Positions 24,633 to 32,614 of a DNA stretch of 49,400 bases are shown piece by piece. Numbering within the stretch: position 1 is the stretch's first letter; every line of letters begins with the position of its first letter. The stretch is from NCBI GenBank assembly GCA_012522415.1, contig JAAYKM010000029.1, forward strand, positions 1 to 49,400, in the 5' to 3' direction. Position numbers and translations under genes: made by a program. Origin of the DNA: Deltaproteobacteria bacterium. GTDB taxonomy: Bacteria > Desulfobacterota > Syntrophia > Syntrophales > JAAYKM01. The notes under the pieces were generated by a model that was given only the letters and a program-made list of their open reading frames with translations, was not told the origin of the DNA and made no database searches.

Positions 24633-25107
24633 GATCAATGGCTTTCCAGGGTAAAAAAACTGCGCTTCAAACGAAGTTGACAGTCGGGATTGCTTAGATG
24701 GTTCATATAACAGCATCGAACGGCTAAGGCAACAAAAGACCCCCGTTGGTCCAAAAAGCGGGTTGAAAGTAAAACGCTGTACGGTATAGTGGACGGGATG
24801 ATTCACACCGGTTATGCGGCGACAGGTTATGTCCCGCCGGGCCGCGCGCGTTGCTGCGACGCTATTGAGAGGCGATTTGGTTTCCTGATGTGCATTGATT
24901 ATAATGTTTCATTGTCGTTATCCCAGATTATGCATGGGGACTTACTAAATCAGTACCAGGCATCATGGCATTGATACTGCCTGCAAAATCCCGTTCCATC
25001 ATTCGGGATAATCTTAAAAACCCACTTTTGCTTAGCCTTCATTACCTCATGGGGTACCTTAAGCGACAATTTACTGAAATCTGCAAATACATATCCAAAG
25101 GAGTTTT
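24633..25107. other. 475-base intergenic region, AT-rich toward the antiporter gene
   Basis: GC-rich near 24800-24870, then clearly AT-rich from about 24880. It has an inverted repeat ATCCCG / CGGGAT (about 24988-25009, 10-base spacer). The antiporter promoter must lie here but no certain hexamers were identified. No gene was recognised. Confidence 0.35.
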
Positions 25108-26367
25108 ATGCCCTCCGCAAGCTTAGAAATTATAGCGGCTGTTATTTTTGCACTTGCCATCATTCATGTTTTTTCAGTCAAATATTTTGAACATTTAGCC
25201 AATAGAAGTGAAAAACACGCTGGACTTTTTCATCTACTTGGAGAAATAGAAGTCGTTTTTGGTATTTGGGCTATGGTTTTGATTTTATTTATGTTTATTA
25301 TTTCAGGGAAAAATGAAACGGTCGCGTATATGAATAGCAGAAGCTATGTTGAGACCATGTTTGTTTTTGTAATCATGGTTACGGCCGCCACCAGACCCAT
25401 CCTTCAAACGGTTATTCTTTTGGTGAAAAAACTATCCCATTTGCTCCCTCAAAAGGGTGCAACGGGGTTTTATTTTGTCGTGATGTGTGTTGTTCCTATT
25501 CTGGGCTCCATCATCACAGAACCAGCTGCCATGACTTTGGCCGCATTGATACTGTCCGATAAACTTTTTTCACAGGGAATATCCAATAAATTAAAATATA
25601 TGACCTTGGGAGCTCTTTTTATCAATGTTTCCATAGGAGGAACTTTGACAAATTTTGCAGCACCCCCTGTTTTGATGGTTGTTGGAACCTGGGATTGGAG
25701 TACCCGGTTTATGTTTATGACCTTTGGTTGGAAAGCGATGATAGCTATTTTTATAAATACGAATATGATTATCCTGTTTTTTTACAAAAAACTCTCATCC
25801 ATGAACATAAAAACCTCTGTTTCTGAAGAAGAAAATATACCGTTTCCTATTGTATTAACGCATTTTATTTTTTTGTTTTTAGTTATTTTCTTTGGACATC
25901 ATCCTGTAATTTTTATGAATATATTTTTGCTCTTTTTAGGAATCACCTATGCTTATCAGCAATATCAGGATAGACTGATCCTACGGGAAGGGCTTTTGGT
26001 GTCTTTTTTCTTAGGAGGCCTGGTAATCTTGGGTGGTCAGCAAGAATGGTGGCTTAAAGATCTTATTGCCAATATGTCCAATGCAGAAGCTTTTGTAGGC
26101 GCTATTACCTTGGGGGCTTTTACGGACAATGCGGCCATTACATATTTGGCCTCCCTTGTTGAAGGATTGAGTGACGAGTTTAAGTACTTCCTGATGGCTG
26201 GTGCAGTTACCGGAGGGGGATTGACTGTTATCGCCAATGCCCCAAATCCCGCGGGCGTTGCAATTTTAAAGACTCACTTTGAGGATAACACCGTCGATCC
26301 TAGATATATATTTTTGGGTGCATTGATGCCCACGTTAATTGCCGGTTTATGTTTTGTTATCTTATAA
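25108..26367 (+). CDS. putative Na+/H+ antiporter (Na_H_antiport_3 / DUF1504 type)
   Basis: 419 residues with about 11-12 transmembrane helices. Conserved polar membrane motifs include GSIITEPAAMTLAALIL, GGTLTNFAAPPVLMV and, near the end, TLGAFTDNAAITYLASL and GGGLTVIANAPNPAG, which fit the putative Na+/H+ antiporter family PF07399, related to NhaD-type ion transporters. It would exchange sodium for protons at the inner membrane. Codon use is markedly AT-rich (many ATT, TTT, TTA, AAA), unlike flanking genes, suggesting recent transfer. AAAGGAG lies six bases before the ATG. A gene remnant overlaps its 3' end on the other strand. Confidence 0.85.
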   Translation: MPSASLEIIAAVIFALAIIHVFSVKYFEHLANRSEKHAGLFHLLGEIEVVFGIWAMVLILFMFIISGKNETVAYMNSRSYVETMFVFVIMVTAATRPILQTVILLVKKLSHLLPQKGATGFYFVVMCVVPILGSIITEPAAMTLAALILSDKLFSQGISNKLKYMTLGALFINVSIGGTLTNFAAPPVLMVVGTWDWSTRFMFMTFGWKAMIAIFINTNMIILFFYKKLSSMNIKTSVSEEENIPFPIVLTHFIFLFLVIFFGHHPVIFMNIFLLFLGITYAYQQYQDRLILREGLLVSFFLGGLVILGGQQEWWLKDLIANMSNAEAFVGAITLGAFTDNAAITYLASLVEGLSDEFKYFLMAGAVTGGGLTVIANAPNPAGVAILKTHFEDNTVDPRYIFLGALMPTLIAGLCFVIL

Positions 26368-26590
26368 AAAGGAAAGGGTAAATGATTCCAGCTACCTGAT
26401 GTTCCCGGCGGGCGGTCTCTTCTTCCAGGAGGTCATGGAGGAAGGGAAAACAGTCCTCGCTTCCCTGCTCCGCCGTATGAACCACGCTTTCAAGAATCTC
26501 TTCCCTCGGAGGACGGCGCAGCCGCGCCGGGCTGGTCTGGATGTGAGAGGGGATCAGAGGGCGGCCACCTACCTCGGGGGGGGGTATCCA
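26357..26590 (-). pseudogene. 3' fragment of an unrecognised gene
   Basis: A minus-strand frame with normal GC-rich codon use encodes LIPSHIQTSPARLRRP, then REEILESVVHTAEQGSEDCF and LHDLLEEETARREHQVAG, ending inside the last codons of the antiporter gene. The last residues (IIYPFLFIR) come from AT-rich antiporter sequence, so the original end was replaced. Upstream it passes a run of nine Gs at 26576 into non-protein-like sequence. It looks like the remainder of a resident gene cut by arrival of the antiporter segment. Family not recognised. Confidence 0.4.
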
Positions 26591-26697
26591 TAGATCAGCG
26601 GAGCAGGGGATTGATGCTGAGGACCCTGTTCTGAATCCGCGGTGATGATGATACAGACCGGCAAAGAGGGAACCATTCAGGGGAAGGAGGGGAGCCG

Positions 26698-28272
26698 ATG
26701 ATGAAAGAAGCGAACGGCATATCCCATGATGACCGCGACAGCGAGGCGTCAAAAAGTGCGGCGGCAATGCGTACCGTTGTTTTCAACCGGGAAATGCGTG
26801 TTCCTGAAGATCTTTTGATTAACCTGAGTTACGACTACCTCCGTCGGGAACTCTGGGTACCCCTTAGCGGGCAGGAAGGACGGGTTCTGGTTGCTGTCTG
26901 TGACCCGGCTAATATTCTGAAAAAGGATATGATCCAACATCTCCTCCGGGCGAAGTCCGTGGAGTATTGTCTGGCAGACAGGGAAGACATTCTCAGGTTC
27001 ATCGATTATTTTTACGGTGTCGAACCGTTGCCGGACTCCGCCGCCGGGGAGGGTACGGACTCGGCGGGTATGACCGCCGATATCATCAAACTTGTGGATG
27101 ATCTCATTGAAGAGGCCTACGAAAGACGCGCCTCGGATATTCACATCGAGCCGGATGTCAAGGACCGTCAGGTCAACATCCGACTGCGGATAGACGGAGA
27201 ATGCATCCCCTACAAAACGTTTCCCTACAACTATCGGGCGCCGATTGTTTCCCGTGTGAAGATCATGTCCAACCTGGACATCACGGAAAAACGTCTGCCC
27301 CAGGACGGGAAAATCATGTACAGGCGTCATGGCGGAGAGGAACTGGAACTGAGAGTCGCGACCATGCCCACGTACGGGTACACCGAAGATGTGGTGCTCC
27401 GCATTCTGACCCGGGGAAAGATCATGAGTCTGGAAGAACTGAGCATGCCCGCCGCGACGTACGAGCGTGTCCGCGAATTGATCACGAAACCCTACGGCCT
27501 GATCCTCCTCGTGGGGCCCACCGGTTCAGGCAAAACCACGACAGCCCATGCGGTGTTGCAGGTGCTGAACAAGCCCAATGTAAAAATCTGGACGGTCGAG
27601 GATCCCGTGGAGATTACCCAAAGAGGGATCCGTCAGGTCCAGGTACATCACAAGATCGGTCTGGATTTCAGCAGTGCCATGCGGTCATTTCTCCGGTCGG
27701 ATCCCGATATCATCATGGTCGGTGAAATGAGGGACTACGAAACGGCGAAGATGGGTGTTGAGGCTTCGACGACAGGCCACCTCGTTCTGAGTACCCTCCA
27801 TACCAACAACGCCCCTGAGACGATTGTCCGCCTTCTCGAAATCGGGATCGATCCCTTTGCCTTTTCCGATTCCCTGCTCTGCGTTCTCGCGCAGCGCCTG
27901 GTCAGGGCCCTGTGTCCTTTCTGCCGGGAGGCTTATCACCCCGTAGCCGAAGAATACGAAGAACTGTCACGGTATGGCGGGAAAAAGATCTTTCAGGACT
28001 TGAACATCGTCTATGATGACCGTTTTATCCTGTATCGTCCGAAAGGATGTGGAGAATGCAACGGAACAGGTTATCGGGGCAGGATGGGCCTTTTTGAATT
28101 GCTGGTCGCGACAGATACGATCAAGCAGATGATCATTTCACGGAAATCGATTGCGGCGATCCGCAAGATCGCCATGTCTGAAGGCATGCAGACTCTTCTG
28201 CAGTGCGGTGTCGAAAAAATCCTTCGGGGAGAAACGGATTTAATGGAGGTGTTGAGCGTATGCATAAGATAA
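26698..28272 (+). CDS. GspE/PilB-family secretion/pilus ATPase
   Basis: 524 residues. N-terminal MshEN/T2SE-like region (about 30-105), then the ATPase core with Walker A VGPTGSGKTT (about 271-280), Asp box WTVEDPVEI, Walker B DPDIIMVGEMRD and His box TGHLVLSTLHTNNA. A zinc tetracysteine site, CPFC (about 405) and CGEC (about 450), is typical of GspE and PilB. Such hexameric cytoplasmic ATPases drive assembly of type IV pili or type II secretion pseudopili. No GspF, PilC or pilin gene is adjacent, so it may be an accessory copy. AAGGAGG lies seven bases before the ATG. It overlaps the sirtuin gene by 13 bases. Confidence 0.9.
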   Translation: MMKEANGISHDDRDSEASKSAAAMRTVVFNREMRVPEDLLINLSYDYLRRELWVPLSGQEGRVLVAVCDPANILKKDMIQHLLRAKSVEYCLADREDILRFIDYFYGVEPLPDSAAGEGTDSAGMTADIIKLVDDLIEEAYERRASDIHIEPDVKDRQVNIRLRIDGECIPYKTFPYNYRAPIVSRVKIMSNLDITEKRLPQDGKIMYRRHGGEELELRVATMPTYGYTEDVVLRILTRGKIMSLEELSMPAATYERVRELITKPYGLILLVGPTGSGKTTTAHAVLQVLNKPNVKIWTVEDPVEITQRGIRQVQVHHKIGLDFSSAMRSFLRSDPDIIMVGEMRDYETAKMGVEASTTGHLVLSTLHTNNAPETIVRLLEIGIDPFAFSDSLLCVLAQRLVRALCPFCREAYHPVAEEYEELSRYGGKKIFQDLNIVYDDRFILYRPKGCGECNGTGYRGRMGLFELLVATDTIKQMIISRKSIAAIRKIAMSEGMQTLLQCGVEKILRGETDLMEVLSVCIR

Positions 28273-29003
28273 CAATGACACGTGAAGAGCAGGTCCGGCT
28301 TGTGAAGGAACGTCTCGGACAGGCACAAAAAGTGGTCGTGTTGACCGGTGCGGGGATTTCCGCTGAGAGCGGTATCCCGACTTTTCGTGGCGCCGACGGT
28401 ATCTGGGAGCATTACAGGGCGACGGATCTGGCGACCCCGGAAGCCTTTGAGCGAGACCCGGAACTGGTCTGGGCTTTCTACAACTGGCGAAGAGAGTTAA
28501 TCAGCAGGGTTAAGGAAAACCCCGCGCATCAGGCGCTGGTCACGTTGGAGAAAATTGTGCCCGATTTCACCCTGGTCACCCAGAATGTTGATGGGTTGCA
28601 TCAACGGGCGGGGTCAATCAATATCATCGAAGTCCACGGCAATTTGTGGAGGGTGCAGTGTACGGAATGCGCCCGGATTACAATGGATATGTCCGTTGAC
28701 ATGGGAAAGCGGCCCCATTGCCGGGAATGCGGGGGAGTGCTCCGGCCCGATGTAGTCTGGTTCGGTGAAAGCCTGGATGGCCTGCTCCTGTCCCGTGCGG
28801 AGGAAGCGGCCCGGACCTGTGATACCATGCTGGTGATCGGCACCTCCGGGATCGTTTATCCTGTAGCCTTTCTGCCCGCCTTGGCCAAGGATGGCGGCGC
28901 GTTTGTGGCGGAAATCAACATGGAGGAAACACCGGTTTCACCGGGCCTCGATTTGACGATTCTGGGGAAGGCCGGAGAGATTATGCCCCTCCTGGTGCCT
29001 TGA
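28260..29003 (+). CDS. NAD-dependent protein deacylase (sirtuin)
   Basis: 247 residues with all class III bacterial sirtuin signatures: GAGISAESGIPTFRG for NAD binding, QNVDGLHQRAGS, the catalytic His in EVHGNLWRVQC, and a zinc site of two pairs, CTEC and CREC. The Ala-x-x-Tyr-x-x-Arg desuccinylase pattern appears partly (FYNWRRELI). It removes acyl groups from protein lysines using NAD+, for example on acyl-CoA synthetases. ATG at 28260 lies inside the end of the GspE-like gene with GGAGG upstream, so the two are translationally coupled. The next gene starts 4 bases after its stop. Confidence 0.93.
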   Translation: MHKITMTREEQVRLVKERLGQAQKVVVLTGAGISAESGIPTFRGADGIWEHYRATDLATPEAFERDPELVWAFYNWRRELISRVKENPAHQALVTLEKIVPDFTLVTQNVDGLHQRAGSINIIEVHGNLWRVQCTECARITMDMSVDMGKRPHCRECGGVLRPDVVWFGESLDGLLLSRAEEAARTCDTMLVIGTSGIVYPVAFLPALAKDGGAFVAEINMEETPVSPGLDLTILGKAGEIMPLLVP

Positions 29004-29007
29004 TGCG

Positions 29008-30819
29008 ATGCGCGATGGACCCGTCATAAGAACCCTGGCCGCGGCCGTCTTTTTGCTTTCGACCATATGGGTGTTTCCCGGATGTTCCGTTTCTCTTTTG
29101 AAAGAGGAGGAGACCACGCCTTCTATGATCGTTGCGGCGTCTGCTGGAGCATCGCCGGTTGATCTGTCCGCACAGTTGCAGCCGGAAGAGCCCGGCGTTT
29201 CGGTGCCGCCGATCGAAGACGTACGGCCGATCGTACGTCCGACCATTGAACAAAAGCTAGCCGGGAACCTGACGGTCCTGCCGGTTATTCACGGAACAGC
29301 CCTTCTGAGCGATATTGATGAGTTGAGATCCTTCTATGTTGCCCGGAACTGGCAACATGCCTGGTTCCACGACAACAGGCCGACGGCCGCGGTCTCCGCG
29401 TTTCTGGGCACCCTGGAGAAGGCGGAAGAAGAGGGCCTGTCTTCCCGAGATTACCATGATATGGAGATAAAAGATCTCCTGACCACCCTCAATGACTTGA
29501 ATGGAACAGAGGAGGCCGCCATGCTCCGGGTGGAGTTGGATATCCTGCTAACGGATGCCTATCGGGCTTACGCCTCCCACCTGTACGGGGGGAAGATTGA
29601 ACCCGGCCGCCTGTCCAGCCAGTGGCCGGTGCAGAAAAAGCCTGGCCCGGTTATATCGGAACTGAAGGAGATCCCCCCAGCCGAGCAAATGGAAAAGACC
29701 CTGTTCAGCCTTCCACCGCCTTATCTGGGTTATCGCCAGCTTCGCGATCTGTTGGCGAAGTACCGCCGGATCGAGGCCGGCGGCGGCTGGCCCGTCATTC
29801 CGAAAGGCAATTTGGCTCCCGGAAAGCGAGACCCTCATGTCGCCCTGTTGAGACAGCGTCTTTTTCTCACGGGAGAATTGAAGGAAATGTCCGTGAAAGA
29901 CCTGGATTTTTACGACAGATCTCTGGAAAAGGCAGTACGGTTATTTCAGCGGGCCCACAACCAAAAAATAGACGGGGTGGTGGGCCCCGCAACCCTGCGC
30001 CTCCTGAACATGACCGTTACGGAGCGGATTGACCAACTGCGCTTGAATATGGAGCGATGGCGTTGGATGCCCCGCGACATGAATCGGTACATTTTTGTGA
30101 ATATTCCCGCTTTTGAATTGAAGGTGGCCGAAAGAGGCTTTGTTGTCCTCAAAATGAGAACGATCGTCGGCACGGAGGATAAGCCGACCCCCAGCTTCCG
30201 GGGTCATTTGAACCAGATCGAACTGAACCCGTTCTGGAATATTCCCCGAAGCATCACCGAAAAGGAAATCATCCCCATAGTGAAGCGGGATCCCTCCTAT
30301 CTGACACGCCAGGGAATCCGCATATACCGTGACTGGCGTCCCAACGCCCAGGAAGTCCCCCCCCAAACAATTAATTGGAAAGAAGTGACGCCGAAAAAAT
30401 TCCCGTACCGTCTTGTTCAAGATCCGGGACCCTTGAACCCCCTCGGGCGAATCAAGTTTCTTTTCCCGAATCATTTCAATGTTTACATGCATGATACGCC
30501 GTCGCGTCATCTGTTCGGCCGTGAAGGAAGAACATTCAGCCATGGCTGTATCCGGCTGGAAAAGCCGGTCGAGCTTGCGAGGTACCTTTTAAAAAATGAG
30601 CTGGGATGGGACGGGAATCAAATTCTGAAAAAAATCGGGACGGGGGAGCACCAGGTGATTACCCTGCGGAGTCCGATTCCCGTTCATATTGTTTATTTCA
30701 CGGTCTGGACCGGGCCGGACGGTTTAGCCTATTTTCGGGATGATCTTTACGAGTACGACCACCTGCTCGATACGGCCATGCACAAAAACGTCGGCAAGAC
30801 CGGAGGATTTCTTTTCTGA
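29008..30819 (+). CDS. L,D-transpeptidase of the YcbB (LdtD) type, lipoprotein-like N-terminus
   Basis: 603 residues. N-terminus with hydrophobic stretch and lipobox-like VFPGC (Cys about 27), then an alpha-helical region typical of YcbB, a peptidoglycan-binding domain (KIDGVVGPATLRLLNM, about 315-335), and a C-terminal YkuD domain with the catalytic signature HDTPSRHLFG and SHGCIRLEKP (Cys about 513). YcbB-type enzymes form 3-3 crosslinks in peptidoglycan in the periplasm. Size matches the family (about 600). It starts 4 bases after the sirtuin stop and is probably the last gene of that unit. Confidence 0.92.
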   Translation: MRDGPVIRTLAAAVFLLSTIWVFPGCSVSLLKEEETTPSMIVAASAGASPVDLSAQLQPEEPGVSVPPIEDVRPIVRPTIEQKLAGNLTVLPVIHGTALLSDIDELRSFYVARNWQHAWFHDNRPTAAVSAFLGTLEKAEEEGLSSRDYHDMEIKDLLTTLNDLNGTEEAAMLRVELDILLTDAYRAYASHLYGGKIEPGRLSSQWPVQKKPGPVISELKEIPPAEQMEKTLFSLPPPYLGYRQLRDLLAKYRRIEAGGGWPVIPKGNLAPGKRDPHVALLRQRLFLTGELKEMSVKDLDFYDRSLEKAVRLFQRAHNQKIDGVVGPATLRLLNMTVTERIDQLRLNMERWRWMPRDMNRYIFVNIPAFELKVAERGFVVLKMRTIVGTEDKPTPSFRGHLNQIELNPFWNIPRSITEKEIIPIVKRDPSYLTRQGIRIYRDWRPNAQEVPPQTINWKEVTPKKFPYRLVQDPGPLNPLGRIKFLFPNHFNVYMHDTPSRHLFGREGRTFSHGCIRLEKPVELARYLLKNELGWDGNQILKKIGTGEHQVITLRSPIPVHIVYFTVWTGPDGLAYFRDDLYEYDHLLDTAMHKNVGKTGGFLF

Positions 30820-30984
30820 TTCAGCGTGTTACCCGGTTACCCCCCCCTTTTTTGTTTCGCACCTTCCACCCCTTCTGTCCGGATCGGATGTTTCTTCCAT
30901 TGCCGGGAGTTATCATCTTCGCCATTTCATAGTTATTATGAATTGGATAAGAGCGCCTCGTGTTGCGTATAAATCTCATGTTGT

Positions 30985-31143
30985 ATGATTCAGACCCTGC
31001 TGGCCGATTGGAAGGACGCGGGGCTGCCGTTTATTCAGATCGAAACGGACTACTCTCAGGCTGACCGCGAAACCCTGCGGGTTCGCCTGGAGGCGTTCGT
31101 GGAAATGATGGAGAGATCCTGCCGTGGCGATCGTAGGTATTGA
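30985..31143 (+). pseudogene. 3' remnant of a 2-hydroxyacyl-CoA dehydratase subunit (HgdB/BcrB-like)
   Basis: 52 codons match only the C-terminus of 2-hydroxyacyl-CoA dehydratase subunits: [15 protein letters not shown] and [11 protein letters not shown], the usual end pattern I-P-x-L-x-I-E-x-D-Y...R-x-x-A-F-x-E. An in-frame TAA lies 15 bases upstream of the ATG, and the roughly 300 preceding residues are missing. It overlaps the activator remnant by 20 bases, preserving the native gene order of these operons. Confidence 0.8.
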
Positions 31144-31569
31144 TGTGGGCTCTGTGGCCACGAAAGTGGTCATCATGGAAGGAGAAAAGATTTTTCACGA
31201 TGTCCGGCCGACCGGCTGGAGTCCCCGGGAGACGGCTCGCCGGTCCCTCGATGACTTGATGGCTGAAGCGCGATGTCGGGAAGAAGATATCCTCTATTCC
31301 GTTGGGACGGGGTATGGCCGGGTGTCCCCTCCCTTTGTGAATAAAACGGTCACGGAAATTTCCTGCCACGTCCGGGGGGGCGTGTATCTGGTTCCGGGAA
31401 CGTCGGCCATCATTGAATCGGCGGCCAGGACAGTAAGGTGATCAAGGTGGCCCCGGACGGGAGGGTCCTGGATTTTGTGATGAACGACCGGTGCACCGCC
31501 GGAACGGGCCGTTTTCTTCAGGTGATGGCCGCCGCCCTCATCGGTTGGGAGCGGGTTGGTCAGAATTAA
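31124..31569 (+). pseudogene. BadF/HgdC-type dehydratase activator, frameshifted and truncated
   Basis: Starts at GTG 31124 with the ASKHA ATPase motif [12 protein letters not shown] and keeps VGTGYGRV. A single base is missing between 31416 and 31417, inside the conserved I-D-I-G-G-Q-D loop (ATT GA- ATC GGC), so the frame stops at 31439-31441. The next frame continues perfectly as [10 protein letters not shown] and [19 protein letters not shown], including the Cys that should ligate the iron-sulfur cluster, until TAA at 31567. The last about 100 residues are absent. Clearly a dead activator of 2-hydroxyacyl-CoA dehydratase. Confidence 0.88.
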
Positions 31570-31594
31570 GACTTTAATCATTCTAAATCTGTAT

Positions 31595-31729
31595 TTAGTT
31601 TGGTGTCTGCCCTTCCTTGGTGAAAGAAACCTTCCGGAGTTCCTGTTTTTCCTTGAAAAAAGTTGTAAAACCGGCGATAAAATCGATCTGCTGAGGATGG
31701 TCTGAAAAAACACGGTGTACATGTTTCAT
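31595..31729 (-). CDS. possible short gene or gene remnant, 44 residues
   Basis: Minus-strand frame with protein-like sequence: MKHVHRVFSDHPQQIDFIAG followed by a short stretch ending KEGQTPN. The frame remains open upstream for 11 codons to a TAA and has no clear ribosome binding site. It lies next to the dehydratase remnants and in AT-richer DNA, so a remnant is as likely as a small gene. No family recognised. Confidence 0.3.
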   Translation of the reverse strand: MKHVHRVFSDHPQQIDFIAGFTTFFKEKQELRKVSFTKEGQTPN

Positions 31730-31778
31730 AGTGGGGACAGGAATCAGTCCGAGATCGAATTTTTAGGATAAGAAATTT

Positions 31779-32414
31779 ATGTTGGACCTCAAGGCCACAC
31801 AAAAAAACGAACTTTTCAACACCCTGACCCATGCCATCGGCTCTGTCGTGGCCGTGGCGGGATTGGTTGTTCTGGTCGTTGTCGCGTCGCTCCAGGGCGA
31901 TCCCTGGAAGATTGTCAGCTTCAGCATCTACGGGGCGACACTGGTTCTGCTCTACGTTTTTTCCTCGCTTTACCACGGCCTGAAGGGGCGGGCCAAGAAG
32001 GTGTTCCGTTATTTCGACCACACCGCCATTTTTCTTCTGATCGCGGGGACCTACACGCCATTTACCCTGGTCACCCTCCGGGGTGCCTGGGGCTGGTCCA
32101 TCTTTGCTGTGGTCTGGGGTCTTGCGGCGATCGGGATTGTCGTGGATGTATTTCTTCACCATAGAAAAAGATTGCTGCCGATTCTCATTTATATTTGTGC
32201 GGGCTGGTTGATCATTTTCGCTTCGGCTCCCTTGCTGCAGGCGCTTCCGATGCCCGGTTTTCTTTGGCTTTTATTCGGCGGGGTCCTCTATACGTCCGGT
32301 GTTTTTTTCTATGCCGTCGACAAGAAACTATGGCCCGCCCACGGCATATGGCATCTCTTTGTCCTGGGCGGCAGCGCCTGCCACTACGTGACCGTGTTGG
32401 TTTATGTCGCTTGA
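31779..32414 (+). CDS. hemolysin III family membrane protein (PAQR/YqfA type)
   Basis: 211 residues with seven hydrophobic segments and the conserved metal-site residues of the family: Glu and His in NELFNTLTHAIGS near the N-terminus, SSLYHG, DHTAIFLLIAGTYTPF, and HGIWHLFVLGGSACHY at the end. The family is related to PAQR receptors and is predicted to be a zinc-dependent membrane hydrolase (ceramidase-like); the hemolysin name comes from one Bacillus protein and need not apply. The ATG follows AT-rich sequence with AGGATAAG upstream. It stands alone. Confidence 0.9.
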   Translation: MLDLKATQKNELFNTLTHAIGSVVAVAGLVVLVVVASLQGDPWKIVSFSIYGATLVLLYVFSSLYHGLKGRAKKVFRYFDHTAIFLLIAGTYTPFTLVTLRGAWGWSIFAVVWGLAAIGIVVDVFLHHRKRLLPILIYICAGWLIIFASAPLLQALPMPGFLWLLFGGVLYTSGVFFYAVDKKLWPAHGIWHLFVLGGSACHYVTVLVYVA

Positions 32415-32614
32415 CAGCCAGCCGGCTTCCGGTTTTCATGGGATACGGGAAAGGTGGGCGGACCCACCGGTTCCGGGACCGAGGCGCCCATAATCGACAT
32501 ATACCCGCCAGAGACTTTTGATCCGTCGGACCCATGTCGCATGGCAGTAATCGCAATTGGAAAAATTGCGGACGTCAAAATATTATTCAAGAGGTTTATC
32601 GTTGTGAGGCAAAG

